Shown: one piece after another, positions 8,050 through 17,101 of the stretch
Position numbering within the stretch: the stretch's first letter is position 1
How the letters are laid out: each line of letters opens with the position of its first letter
Assembly (NCBI GenBank): GCA_035627835.1
Contig: DASPKX010000171.1
Coordinates: 1-53,230, forward strand
Reading direction: 5' to 3'
DNA from: DASPKX01 sp035627835
GTDB taxonomy: Bacteria; Verrucomicrobiota; Verrucomicrobiia; Limisphaerales; SXQI01
DNA length: 53,230 bases
Position numbers and translations under genes: made by a program
Notes under the pieces: model-generated
The model's input: the letters and a program-made list of their open reading frames with translations, nothing else
The model's database searches: none
Told to the model about the DNA's origin: nothing

Positions 8050-8871
8050 ATGTTGTTGGTTTGGTGGAGCAAATTGTTAAAAACGAGCTGTCGCTCGACG
8101 GCATTGGCTGGAGCGGTGGTTCTCCTCGCCTGCACTGGGTGCTCAACAACGGGGCCGAGACATTCATGCAACGATCGTCCCTTTGTCTTCGGGGAGGACA
8201 CCTTTGCCTACGCGAACGAAACAGCCTGGGAATACGGCTACGACGCGGAGGGAAAGTGGCGAGGCAAGAAGAAACAGCCGCGGCCCACGTATTCTCTTCA
8301 CTGTGTTCCGATGTCACGGTCAGCGCGGCAGTTCTTCGAATACGCAAGGTTTGAGCCTGCATTGCCGCGCCAGAGTGAGAAGGAGTACAAGAGGGCGATC
8401 AGGACGGTTGTGGGCTTGCGCCCTGGAAAAGAGCGGCCGGATGTGGTGATTGCCGGTTACACGAACCTCAACCATTTCAGCCGCGACCACGCGCGACTGC
8501 TGCAGGAGAATTGTGGCGGAGCCTGGCAGAGCTATTTTCAACGAGGCAACTGGAGGATGACCCTTCCTTTCTCCCGCAAGGGTCAGGCGAAAACGGCGAA
8601 ACGATTGAAAGCTGAGGTTCGCAAGAATTGCCCTCCCATCCTGCACGTGGCCCGATTTCCGCAGCTTTCAATCAACCACACGGTGCTGGTGTATGAGTGC
8701 CTGGAAGCACAATCGGGCTTGATCTTGCTGGCGTATGACCCCAACGAGCCGAATACGCCGATCGCCATTCATTATGACCAGCAATTGCGTTGGTTCATCT
8801 TCCCACAAACGAAGTATTTCGCAGGGGGCAAGGTGAACGCTTACCCGATATATACCGGCCTCTTTTTTTAG
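8050..8871 (+). CDS. Putative lipoprotein with C39-like C-terminal region
   Basis: A 273-residue protein with a lipoprotein signal peptide: a hydrophobic ALAGAVVLLAC stretch with the lipobox Cys at 28. The mature part has an FVFGEDTFAYANET segment and a C-terminal NHTVLVYE...AYDPNEPNTP pattern, in which a His and an Asp sit on neighbouring beta strands. This is like the His and Asp of papain/C39-type cysteine peptidases or pseudo-peptidases. I see no obvious nucleophile Cys in the expected N-terminal position, so activity is doubtful. The gene is transcribed away from the acyl-CoA-synthetase gene across 38 bp and converges on the subtilisin gene. I do not recognise a named family. Confidence 0.6.
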   Translation: MLLVWWSKLLKTSCRSTALAGAVVLLACTGCSTTGPRHSCNDRPFVFGEDTFAYANETAWEYGYDAEGKWRGKKKQPRPTYSLHCVPMSRSARQFFEYARFEPALPRQSEKEYKRAIRTVVGLRPGKERPDVVIAGYTNLNHFSRDHARLLQENCGGAWQSYFQRGNWRMTLPFSRKGQAKTAKRLKAEVRKNCPPILHVARFPQLSINHTVLVYECLEAQSGLILLAYDPNEPNTPIAIHYDQQLRWFIFPQTKYFAGGKVNAYPIYTGLFF

Positions 8872-8887
8872 CCGCGCACTAACCGGT

Positions 8888-11800
8888 TCAAGGAGTGACT
8901 CGGACGCGGAAGAGCGTTGAGTAATTGGTGATGCCGCTGACGCTGAAGCTCGACTCAGCTCCTGACGCTTTTAACGAATTGCTTTGAGGATTCCAGGCCA
9001 CGCCATTCGTGCTGCCAAGCACCTGGTAATCGCGGCCGTTCGCGCTGAACCAGCGCAGTTGAACACGGTTAGGGCCACTGGGCATCGGCGTCAGCAATCG
9101 GAAACTCGAATTGCCGTCCAATGGATTAGTGCCAGCCAGAAATTCATGGTAGTCGCTCGCGCCGTCACCATCCGCGTCATCCCGGCGCAGAGGATCGCCA
9201 CCCGTTCGTGGGAATTGCTGCTCCCAAAGGTCGGAGATCTGATTCTGGTTGGCGTCAGGGAATGTATAGTTGCCGCTGAACTGGAGAGTTTGGCCGGCAG
9301 TCAGAGTTTTGGTCTGCGGCGCAGGAGTGGTGTAATAAGGGACAGGTTCAAAGCTGAGCGTGTATTCGCCTGCGGGAGCGTTGGTCACCTGGTGGGCAAG
9401 GCCTGAACCGTTGAAGACGGTCGGACCGAGCAGGCGGAAGCGGGCCTGGGCCAGGTTATTCTGCACACTGATGTTGCCGCGTGGTGAGTTCGTGGAAGTC
9501 ACCGAGATGTCATCAATCACCCAGCCATGGTGGGTGGCGCCTGCTTCCTCCAGGTCGAACAATAGGTATTCCCAAACGAGCTGGACCACACGACCGGCGT
9601 GGGCGGAAAGGTTGATCACCTCCTCCTCCCAATCGGGTGTAAACTCATTATATTCCTTCAGCAGAATAGGCTGCGTGAGGGTGTTCGTGAACAAAAGCAG
9701 CTGCGCGTATTCGAAAGTGCTTGGAGCAGTGAAATCATACGTGTGCCAGAAACGCAGCGTGGTGTCGCCGCTCTCCGGCACATGAATGGCGGGGCTTATG
9801 AGGAAGGTGTGAGCGGAGTCAAAGAATTCGCCACGGAGGTTTGTGCCCCAGGCCTTCTGGCCAGAATGGCCGCCCTGAGCAATGCCGTTGTTGGGCGTGC
9901 CGAGTTCCCAACCGATGCTGGCGATATCGTCATCGATGAAGATGTCCCAATCGGCAGGGCCGTTCTCGAAGTCAGTGACAATCGGCGGGCGGAGGGGGGC
10001 CAAAGTCTTGAAGGTGTAGAGCTGCCCATTGTTGTCATCGACCTGGGTGTTGCCGGCCTCATCGCGGCTGACAACCTGATAGAAGTAAGTCCGGTCGGGC
10101 TGCAAGCCAGTGATGAGCAGCTCGTGATCTATCTGGGGCTGGGCGCGGAAAGCTGTTTTGCCGAGGAAAGCGGATTCGCCGTATTGAATCAATGAATCGG
10201 CAAATTCATCCGTCTCCCAGGAAATGGTGGCATTCTCGAAATCTGGCTCGACTTGGACAGCGCTAATCGTTGGCTCGGTGGTGTCCACATCCGCAGTGGC
10301 AGAGACGGCGGAACCGGAAGAAGCATCCGTGTAGGTGACGCGAATAATGTCTCCTTCCTTGGCTGCAATCCTGGCGGGGCCAAGCGCCTGGCCCGGGTTC
10401 ACGAGGAAGGCGAATCCCCGGAACACACCTGGCGAAGCCGTTTCTGAAAGCGCCACCTCTGCGCCCTGCGGAGTGGACTCCGAGCTGATTCGCACAGTCG
10501 TTTGCCGAGCGCCAGCCAGGTCGGAATCGCCCAACTCAATGTTCACCTGTGAAGGAACGGTGTACATCTCGCGGTCGAGAGAAAGGTTAGCGGCGCCGTT
10601 GAGCCCAGGAGCAAGGAACCCGAAAATGTTGCGAAGAAAACTTGCGCGGGTGTTTGGGGCCTGCCCGGTCATGGGAATGCCGTCGAGTGGGAAAGAAAGG
10701 AAAACGACCCTCCCCTGCCCGTCTTGTGGAACCCTTGGCCAACGCATGCCGACGGTGCGGCCCTCTGCTTCTGTCAGAATGGTCACGGCGTTTGTGGTGG
10801 GAACGAACGTGTCGCTCACGTCGGGTCCTATGAAAATGGGATCGAACTCAAAAGAGGGATAGAGGGAGTAATCGATCTCGACGTTCACACCGCTGGTGGT
10901 GGAGTCGTGCAGCGAGCCAATAATCTGCCCGGCGCCGTGGTCTTCATCACAGGTTGGGCATTCGCCAAACGGGTCTGTGTTTTGAACAAATTCATCAATC
11001 TGCAGGATGTTGCGCTTGAATTGGCTAGCGCCCAACCGGGAGAGGATCTCCATCGACGCCATGAAGAAGGATCCACCGCCATTGACGTAAGAGGTGATCG
11101 TCGCTTCCTGTTCCGCGGTTATGATGCTGCTGTCCCAGAAGCTGTCGTTGATGCGCCACATGACGATGCGGTAGTTGCGCAAAGTGGCCAAAGGAGGAGA
11201 GCCGCGTTCCGCAACATTCCAGACGTCATAAGGAACGCCCGTTTGGTTAAGGGCATCGGTGTAAGTTGTGACGGGAATCTCCTGCCCTTCATCCTCGGGG
11301 CTGTGCTCGTAAGCGTTCACCAGCAGCACTGGGGGGGCGCCTTGAGCCACGAAGGAGAAGAGCTGGCCGTTGTTATCCGCCACCCGTTTATTGCCCGCGC
11401 GATCTTCCGCAACAATGCGGTAGAAGTAAGTGGTCCCGCTGCGAAGGTCAGGAAGTTCGGCTGCGTGTGCTTGCTGGTAAACGGTGTTGGTGACGCTGCT
11501 CCCGAGACTTGCGGTCGCCCCAAACTCCACGACACCACGAGCGGGCTCGTCTGTGGCCCATTGGATGCGAGCCGCCCCGAACTCATGCGTCACGCGAACG
11601 TTCGACACTAACGGCGCGGCGGTATCGATGTTGGCAGATCCGACAACGGATTCGCCGGAGGAAGCATCCGCATAGGTGACGCTGATGGTGTCGCCATGCT
11701 TCACCTGCAGTAGGGTGTCGTTAAGCGCTGGGCCTGCTGCGATTTGAACGATGCCGGTGAACACGCCGCGATTGCCAGCGGCGGCTAATTGTATTGGGAA

Positions 11801-14056
11801 CCCGGGGGTCTCCGTGGAACTCGAAGCCCGCACCGTAATTGCGTTTTGTCCGGCTAAATCGAAGTCGATGACGCGAACGGCCGCTTGCGCCGGAACGGTG
11901 TAAGCAGCGCGATCGAGCGCGACGTACGCTTGGCCGGGGAAAGGAACGCCGCCGGAAATAACGAGCGCGAAATCCTGATCAACGGAGGCGGTGTCCTTGC
12001 GGGCGTCGGCTGCAACGTTGCGAGCGCGAACACGGACAATGTGCTCACCCGCCTCAGGAACGAAGAGGTGAACTCCTTCAACATTGTTCAGCTTGTCAGC
12101 GCCCGCAGGGTTCGGGACAGACTCGCCATTGAGGAATTGATTGCCGCGGTAGGTTACGCCGCTCGGGCTGACAACTTCTAAATCCAAATCGTTGACCAGC
12201 GCGGGAATCGCGCCGGGGAAGCCTGGGACATCGGTATAAACCAGGGTGAGCTTCAGCGGAAGGTCGGGATCCGCGACAAAGAAACGACGCTCATAAACCT
12301 GGCCCGTGGCCAGGGTCTCGGTTTGATCGAGCAACTCGAAATTCAGATCTCCGCCGATCAGCGAGGGTAAATTGACGCGCCCCCAGCCTTCATCATTGTT
12401 AGGCACGGGGCGTGTGCCGTCGGCGTCATTCATGTCGACGGCTGAATTGATGAGCGCGGCTTTGACCAGCGCGGGCGATGGCGTTTGGCCGTTGTGCGTC
12501 TCGCGGTAATATTGAACGAACACAGCAGCCGCGCCGGAGACTTGCGGCCCGGACTGGCTTGTGCCGCCCTGGTAAAGGTAGTTCGGCGAGATCGGCAGCC
12601 AGGCATTTTCGTCAGTCGCGGCTGAAGATTGAAGCGACGCGATCCATGTGCCGGGGGCGACAATGTCGGGTTTGATACGGCCATCCTCGCAAGGCCCTCG
12701 GCTGGAGAAATCGGCCATGGCTTCCTGGCCTTCCGCATACAGGATGAATTCCAGACGATTATTCTGTGACGCGCCGGTGGCGATCACATTTTTGGCAACC
12801 GCAGGGCTGCCAATGGTTCGGGTGCCGGGGCCAGAGTTGCCTGCGGAAAATTCGAGGATGTACTGCTGGTCGCCCGGTGTTTCGGCGTCACCATCGCGCA
12901 CGAGGGCGTCGAACTCCATGGCGGAAAGATCATACCGGCCTTGCGTGTCGTCACCCCAGCTATTCGAGCCAATCTCCGCTCCCGCCTGCAAGGCGTGGCG
13001 CGTCATGGTTTCGAAGGTCGGGGGCGCGTGGTAACCGCCGAGCCCGTCAAAGATGCGCTGGGCAACGATGTTGGCTTTGGGCGCGATGCCCAGGCCGTAG
13101 AGATAACCTTCCTCGTCTGTTTCGCCAGTGGCGCCGTCGCCAGCAATGATGCCGGTCACATGCGTTCCATGGCTGTGCTCATCCCCGGCATCCTCAAGCT
13201 GGCCATAATGGAAGAATGCCGTGACCCGCCCCTCAAGATCGGGATGCATATCTTCCGCCGTGCCGGCCATCAAACCGCTGTCCGCGACTGCAACAGTGAC
13301 ACCTTCCCCGGTGAACCCGAGTTCATGAATGGCAGCGCTGAGGCCGCCTTCTACCTCACCAGCGATAATTTGCGCGGCGAGGGCATCATAGAGTTTCGGT
13401 TGCGGGGCAGGCTCAAGCCACAGAACCGCAGGTGACGCTGCGAATGCTTGCAAAGTTTGCAGAGTGACCTGGGTTTCGAGAACTGTGCCGAAGCGTCCCT
13501 GACTTAACAGTTTCCCGCCGCGCCCAGTTCGTAGAGCGACAAGACGGTCCAACCCTTTTACACCCGGCTTGAGCAGCACGCGCACCGTCGAAAACTCCGC
13601 AGGCCTGAGCGCACTGAGCTTTGGATGAATCTTGTGCGTCGCCTTGTAAGGCCCGACCCAGCGCACGAACTGAAGCTTCTTAATCGCCCCGAGCTTCGCT
13701 CCCTTGAGGTCAGCAATGTAGGCATCATCAGGAACGGCGGTGACCAACTCCACGCCCAGGCCTTTCAGCTGCTCACCCCACGCGGGAATGAAAGCCCCCT
13801 CGAATTGGATCAGCCATAAACCCTTCTGTTGCTCTTGATCCGCCGTGGCGGCCTGGATCTGCGCCTTCCGGGGTGTTTGAATCGTCTGATTGCGCAGGCG
13901 AATGCTTTTGTCCTGGGCTGCGGCCGCAAACGTCAGCGCGGCCACACACCAGAGGTGAAGGAACCAGCGACGGAACGGCTTCGTGCAGGTGTGACCAGAG
14001 AAAGGCGGGGCAATGCTCATGCGTTCGAGGAATTCGGGAGCAAGTTTAATGCTCAT
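8888..14056 (-). CDS. Large secreted subtilisin-family (S8) protease with Fn3-like modules
   Basis: A secreted protein of about 1720 residues. It has a signal peptide (hydrophobic LWCVAALTFAAAA) and then an S8 domain with catalytic Asp near 264 (VAVADSG), His near 301 (HSHGTHVTG) and Ser near 505 (GGTSQSGP); SAGNSGPG supplies the oxyanion Asn. A P-domain-like beta region follows. Two copies of a roughly 190-residue module (Ig-like YTVP... then Fn3-like ...GTTYFYRIVAEDRAGN) sit near 720-910 and 1165-1350. Between them is a segment starting VLLVNAYE that resembles a class I glutamine-amidotransferase/ThuA fold. The C-terminus has a MAM-like region and a calcium-type DANQNQISD / DADGDGASDYHEF stretch. 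Start could be ATG 14056 or 14020. It diverges from parB. Confidence 0.85.
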   Translation of the reverse strand: MSIKLAPEFLERMSIAPPFSGHTCTKPFRRWFLHLWCVAALTFAAAAQDKSIRLRNQTIQTPRKAQIQAATADQEQQKGLWLIQFEGAFIPAWGEQLKGLGVELVTAVPDDAYIADLKGAKLGAIKKLQFVRWVGPYKATHKIHPKLSALRPAEFSTVRVLLKPGVKGLDRLVALRTGRGGKLLSQGRFGTVLETQVTLQTLQAFAASPAVLWLEPAPQPKLYDALAAQIIAGEVEGGLSAAIHELGFTGEGVTVAVADSGLMAGTAEDMHPDLEGRVTAFFHYGQLEDAGDEHSHGTHVTGIIAGDGATGETDEEGYLYGLGIAPKANIVAQRIFDGLGGYHAPPTFETMTRHALQAGAEIGSNSWGDDTQGRYDLSAMEFDALVRDGDAETPGDQQYILEFSAGNSGPGTRTIGSPAVAKNVIATGASQNNRLEFILYAEGQEAMADFSSRGPCEDGRIKPDIVAPGTWIASLQSSAATDENAWLPISPNYLYQGGTSQSGPQVSGAAAVFVQYYRETHNGQTPSPALVKAALINSAVDMNDADGTRPVPNNDEGWGRVNLPSLIGGDLNFELLDQTETLATGQVYERRFFVADPDLPLKLTLVYTDVPGFPGAIPALVNDLDLEVVSPSGVTYRGNQFLNGESVPNPAGADKLNNVEGVHLFVPEAGEHIVRVRARNVAADARKDTASVDQDFALVISGGVPFPGQAYVALDRAAYTVPAQAAVRVIDFDLAGQNAITVRASSSTETPGFPIQLAAAGNRGVFTGIVQIAAGPALNDTLLQVKHGDTISVTYADASSGESVVGSANIDTAAPLVSNVRVTHEFGAARIQWATDEPARGVVEFGATASLGSSVTNTVYQQAHAAELPDLRSGTTYFYRIVAEDRAGNKRVADNNGQLFSFVAQGAPPVLLVNAYEHSPEDEGQEIPVTTYTDALNQTGVPYDVWNVAERGSPPLATLRNYRIVMWRINDSFWDSSIITAEQEATITSYVNGGGSFFMASMEILSRLGASQFKRNILQIDEFVQNTDPFGECPTCDEDHGAGQIIGSLHDSTTSGVNVEIDYSLYPSFEFDPIFIGPDVSDTFVPTTNAVTILTEAEGRTVGMRWPRVPQDGQGRVVFLSFPLDGIPMTGQAPNTRASFLRNIFGFLAPGLNGAANLSLDREMYTVPSQVNIELGDSDLAGARQTTVRISSESTPQGAEVALSETASPGVFRGFAFLVNPGQALGPARIAAKEGDIIRVTYTDASSGSAVSATADVDTTEPTISAVQVEPDFENATISWETDEFADSLIQYGESAFLGKTAFRAQPQIDHELLITGLQPDRTYFYQVVSRDEAGNTQVDDNNGQLYTFKTLAPLRPPIVTDFENGPADWDIFIDDDIASIGWELGTPNNGIAQGGHSGQKAWGTNLRGEFFDSAHTFLISPAIHVPESGDTTLRFWHTYDFTAPSTFEYAQLLLFTNTLTQPILLKEYNEFTPDWEEEVINLSAHAGRVVQLVWEYLLFDLEEAGATHHGWVIDDISVTSTNSPRGNISVQNNLAQARFRLLGPTVFNGSGLAHQVTNAPAGEYTLSFEPVPYYTTPAPQTKTLTAGQTLQFSGNYTFPDANQNQISDLWEQQFPRTGGDPLRRDDADGDGASDYHEFLAGTNPLDGNSSFRLLTPMPSGPNRVQLRWFSANGRDYQVLGSTNGVAWNPQSNSLKASGAESSFSVSGITNYSTLFRVRVTP

Positions 14057-14148
14057 TGGCGGAATTTCCACTTTGCGTCTTGGGAATTTTCGGTGGCGCT
14101 GAGTGGTCGAAATTGACTTTGCGGTGGCAACGACACACCCTAGCCGCG

Positions 14149-15081
14149 ATGCCGAAGCCTGTTTTAGGCCGCGGTTTGGGGGCGCTGTTGGGTGGATCTA
14201 GTCCCCAGCCGAAGCCTGCTGAGCCGCCCAAGACCGTTCCAGCCGCAACGCCCCCTCCAGCGCCAGTCGCGCCCGGTGAGCGCGTGGAGCGCATTCCTTT
14301 GACGCAAATTCACCCCTCCCCGCTTCAACCGCGCAAGGAGTTCTCAGACGAGAGCCTGCGTGAATTGGCCGATTCAATTAAGGAGCAGGGCTTTATCCAG
14401 CCCCTCATCGCCCGGCGGAGCGCGCAAGGGTATGAACTGATCGCCGGGGAACGGCGGTGGCGCGCTTCGCAATTGATCCCGCTTACAGAAGCGCCTGTGA
14501 TCGTGCGCGAGGCCGATGACATTACCGTCCTTGAGCTGGCGTTGATCGAAAATCTGCAGCGCGAAAACCTGAATGCTGTGGAAGAGGCGCTCGGTTATGA
14601 GCGGTTGATCAAACAATTTCAACTGACCCAGGAGCAAGTCGCGACCAAGGTGGGCAAAGGGCGAGTAGCGGTGGCCAATGCCTTGCGGTTGCTCAACCTG
14701 CCACCGGAAGTTCAGGCGTATGTCCGGACCGGACGCATCAGCGCAGGGCATGCCAAAGCGCTATTAAGCCTGGGGAACGCTGCTGACCAAAAGCAGACCG
14801 CTGAGGAGATCATTCGCGGGAGCCTGAGCGTTCGCGCAACTGAGCAGCTCGTGGCAGCGCGGCAAGGCACGCGCGCGGCGGCGCCCGCTAAAAGCGATGG
14901 CAAACAACCATCCGCGCCAACGGAGGCGCATGTATCCTCACTGCAAAATAAGCTAACGCAGCGGTTGGGAACGAAGGTGGGGTTGCGCTACAAGGGCGGC
15001 AAAGGCTCGGTGGAAATCCACTTCTTCAATGACGCGGACCTGGAGCGGATTCTTGAAATTTTGGGTGTCTCAGCGGAGTAA
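14149..15081 (+). CDS. parB: Chromosome-partitioning protein ParB
   Basis: A 310-residue ParB/Spo0J protein. It begins with the typical KPVLGRGLGALLGG leader, then the CTPase/ParB-N domain with IHPSPLQPR, QPLIAR and the arginine-rich box II GERRWRA. The helix-turn-helix region follows (TQEQVATKVGKGRVAVANALRLL) and a C-terminal dimerisation domain. ParB binds parS near the origin and loads SMC. ATG at 14149 is chosen because the MPKP start is characteristic; the frame extends upstream without coding character. No parA and no good parS site are visible in the window. It diverges from the protease gene over about 90 bp and is followed after 6 bp by a PfkB-like kinase. Confidence 0.93.
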   Translation: MPKPVLGRGLGALLGGSSPQPKPAEPPKTVPAATPPPAPVAPGERVERIPLTQIHPSPLQPRKEFSDESLRELADSIKEQGFIQPLIARRSAQGYELIAGERRWRASQLIPLTEAPVIVREADDITVLELALIENLQRENLNAVEEALGYERLIKQFQLTQEQVATKVGKGRVAVANALRLLNLPPEVQAYVRTGRISAGHAKALLSLGNAADQKQTAEEIIRGSLSVRATEQLVAARQGTRAAAPAKSDGKQPSAPTEAHVSSLQNKLTQRLGTKVGLRYKGGKGSVEIHFFNDADLERILEILGVSAE

Positions 15082-15087
15082 AGGTTG

Positions 15088-16239
15088 ATGGGGGCGAGAA
15101 TAAGCAACGGCGAGGTGCGGCAGCGGACTGCAAAGCGTCTCGCGGGAAACGAAGAACGCATCACAAAAACACGCGTCTTCGCTGGGCTGGATGGCTTTGT
15201 CGATGAGATCATCCATGTGGTCGATATTCGCGAGAATGCCGAGCGATACAAACGGCTCGCGACCATGGCGGAGTTTGGAGCGCGGATTTCCGAAGCCGCC
15301 GGCAAAAGCACGAACATTGAAGTCGTTTCCCAACGGGTAAAGCTGGGCGGCAACGGCCCCATTCTGGCGAACGCGCTGGCGGCGTTTGGCTTCCAGGTCA
15401 CCTATCTGGGAGCATTAGGTTATCCACACCTGCATCCGGTTTTCCATGCACTGGCAAAGAGAGCTGCGGTCCATTCCATCGCTGACCCTGGCTATACCCA
15501 GGCGCTGGAATTTGAAGATGGAAAGCTGATGCTCGGAAAGACCGCTTCCCTCGGTGAGATTACGTGGGAAAATATCCAGAGGCGCTTCGGAGCCGAAGAG
15601 TTTGCCAAGGCCTTTCTTGAGTCTGAACTGGTGGCGTTTGTGAATTGGACGATGGCCCCGTTCATGACCAGCATCTGGCGCCGGGCGCTGGCGGAATACG
15701 GAACGAAACTTGGCGCAACCCGCCGGATGATGTTCTTCGACCTGGCGGATCCGGCCAAACGGACGCCCGCGGATCTGCTGGAGGCGCTGAATGTTATCCG
15801 TGAGTTCCAGAAGCACTTCGATGTAGCGCTCGGGCTAAACGAGAAAGAAGCGGTGGAGGTGGCGGAGGTTTTTGGAATCAAAAGGGAGGATGATTCTCAA
15901 GCAGCGCTAGTGCAACTCGGCCAAAGGCTCTTCGATAAGCTTGGAATTTGCCATTTGGTAATCCATCCGGTGGCCTACGCTTTTGTGGTGCACGGCAAGG
16001 GTGTGGATGTCGCCTATGGTCCGCAGATCGAGGTTGCATTGCTGACCACAGGCGCGGGCGACCATTTCAACGCGGGTTTCTGCCTTGGAGCCTTGCTGGG
16101 CTTCGAACCAGCCGAATCGATTGCCCTCGCGGTGGCGAACAGCGGGTATTACGTGAAGAACGGGGCGACTGCCGCTTTCAGTGATATGGTTGCGTTCCTG
16201 GAGCAATACCCCGTCGCTCCGGAAGAGGAAGCTGCTTAG
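15088..16239 (+). CDS. PfkB/ribokinase-family carbohydrate kinase
   Basis: A 383-residue member of the PfkB family. It has the glycine-rich substrate/dimer motif KLGGNGPILANALAAFG in the N-terminal third and the ATP/anion-hole motif TTGAGDHFNAGF, with catalytic base Asp about residue 325. ALGLNEKEA resembles the conserved N-x-x-E nucleotide-side motif. It phosphorylates a sugar or nucleoside hydroxyl; the substrate is not evident. The ATG at 15088 has AAAGG four nt upstream. It sits 6 bp after parB and 4 bp before def, so the three are probably co-transcribed. Confidence 0.83.
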   Translation: MGARISNGEVRQRTAKRLAGNEERITKTRVFAGLDGFVDEIIHVVDIRENAERYKRLATMAEFGARISEAAGKSTNIEVVSQRVKLGGNGPILANALAAFGFQVTYLGALGYPHLHPVFHALAKRAAVHSIADPGYTQALEFEDGKLMLGKTASLGEITWENIQRRFGAEEFAKAFLESELVAFVNWTMAPFMTSIWRRALAEYGTKLGATRRMMFFDLADPAKRTPADLLEALNVIREFQKHFDVALGLNEKEAVEVAEVFGIKREDDSQAALVQLGQRLFDKLGICHLVIHPVAYAFVVHGKGVDVAYGPQIEVALLTTGAGDHFNAGFCLGALLGFEPAESIALAVANSGYYVKNGATAAFSDMVAFLEQYPVAPEEEAA

Positions 16240-16243
16240 CATT

Positions 16244-16816
16244 ATGGTGTTGGAAGTTGTTAAATATGGAGACCCCGTCCTCCGGGAAAAAGGCGCTCGA
16301 GTGGAAAAGATCACTCCGGAAATTCGCCAGTTCATCCGGGATATGTACGACACCATGTACGACGCGAAAGGGGTCGGACTCGCCGCCCAGCAGGTCGGGC
16401 GGGCGTTGCAGATCACCGTTTTGGATGTTCGGGAAGCGACAGACCGCCCTTCCACGCTCGAAATCAATGGCAAAGCAGTGGATGTTGCGGCCCATATGCC
16501 GATGGCGCTGGTGAACCCGGTTATTCGCGCGCAGGGTGAGGCTGCCAAGGGGCCCGAAGGCTGCCTGAGCTTTCCGGAGATGTATGCGGAAATCACGCGG
16601 CCGGAGTTCGTCGAGGTGGAGGCGCTTGATGGAGAAGGGCGCGCGGTGAAGTTCCGCGCGGGCGGATTGCTCAGCCGCGCCGTCCAGCATGAGGTTGATC
16701 ATTTGAACGGGATCCTATTCATCGACCGGATGACCAGCGACACCCGGCAGGAGTTGAAGCCCGATCTCGAGGCGCTTCAAGCAGCCACAAAGAAGCGGCT
16801 GCGGAAGCAAAAATAG
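16244..16816 (+). CDS. def: Peptide deformylase
   Basis: A 190-residue peptide deformylase that removes the N-formyl group from nascent proteins. All three motifs are intact: GVGLAAQQ (43-50), EGCLS (105-109, metal Cys107) and HEVDH (149-153, two metal His and catalytic Glu). The N-terminus VVKYGDPVLREKG is also standard. The ATG at 16244 lies 4 nt after the kinase stop, suggesting coupling. An open frame upstream of this ATG overlaps the kinase gene and is not used. No fmt gene is adjacent. Confidence 0.95.
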   Translation: MVLEVVKYGDPVLREKGARVEKITPEIRQFIRDMYDTMYDAKGVGLAAQQVGRALQITVLDVREATDRPSTLEINGKAVDVAAHMPMALVNPVIRAQGEAAKGPEGCLSFPEMYAEITRPEFVEVEALDGEGRAVKFRAGGLLSRAVQHEVDHLNGILFIDRMTSDTRQELKPDLEALQAATKKRLRKQK

Positions 16817-17065
16817 GTTCGGGCAAACGAGTTTTCGATTGCTTTACCTTGTGCGCCTCCTACGGAGGCTGGGATGAAGGGGGCTTTGCACCCACAGGCT
16901 GCGCTGGCGCCTTGCCTGTGGGCTACTCTGTTCGGCTGCTACGCAGCCCTCCGGAGAGGTTACGCTTCCGGTTGCTACGGACCGTTTTGCACGAGGGTGG
17001 GTTGCCCCAAGTCCTCCGAGGTTTGCGGCCGCAATCGAAAAGCCGCGGAGCACGCACAAACCTTC
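16817..17065. repeat. Intergenic hairpin cluster with recurring CTACG loops
   Basis: No gene is convincing in these 249 bp, though short frames are open. Several perfect small inverted repeats are clustered: GCCTCC-TAC-GGAGGC at 16855-16869, GGCTGC-TAC-GCAGCC at 16934-16948, and 9-bp arms CCCACAGGC / GCCTGTGGG at 16891-16899 and 16914-16922. A third, imperfect TTGCTACGGACC copy lies near 16972-16983. The two perfect short hairpins share a 6-bp stem and a TAC loop but differ in stem sequence, which suggests conserved structure rather than copied sequence. None is followed by a T tract, so they are not simple terminators. They could be part of a structured leader of feo or a degenerate repeat nest. 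Confidence 0.5.
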
Positions 17066-17086
17066 TTGCAACTGAGTCTCAATTAA
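17066..17086. promoter_or_regulatory. Candidate Fur box upstream of feoAAB
   Basis: A 7-1-7 near-palindrome, AACTGAG-T-CTCAATT (17070-17084), pairs at 6 of 7 positions and is flanked by TTGC and AA. This TGAG/CTCA arrangement resembles Fur operators of several phyla. It ends 15 bp before the chosen feoA start, where a repressor would block transcription or early elongation. The palindrome is seen directly. Fur identity is inference from form and from its place before a ferrous-iron transport operon. Confidence 0.45.
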
Positions 17087-17101
17087 CCTAGCTTGGCCCC
17101 G

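Noticed and set aside
16849..17091. Open plus-strand frame in the def-feoA spacer
   Set aside because: No ribosome site, composition dictated by the hairpin repeats, and no family resemblance.
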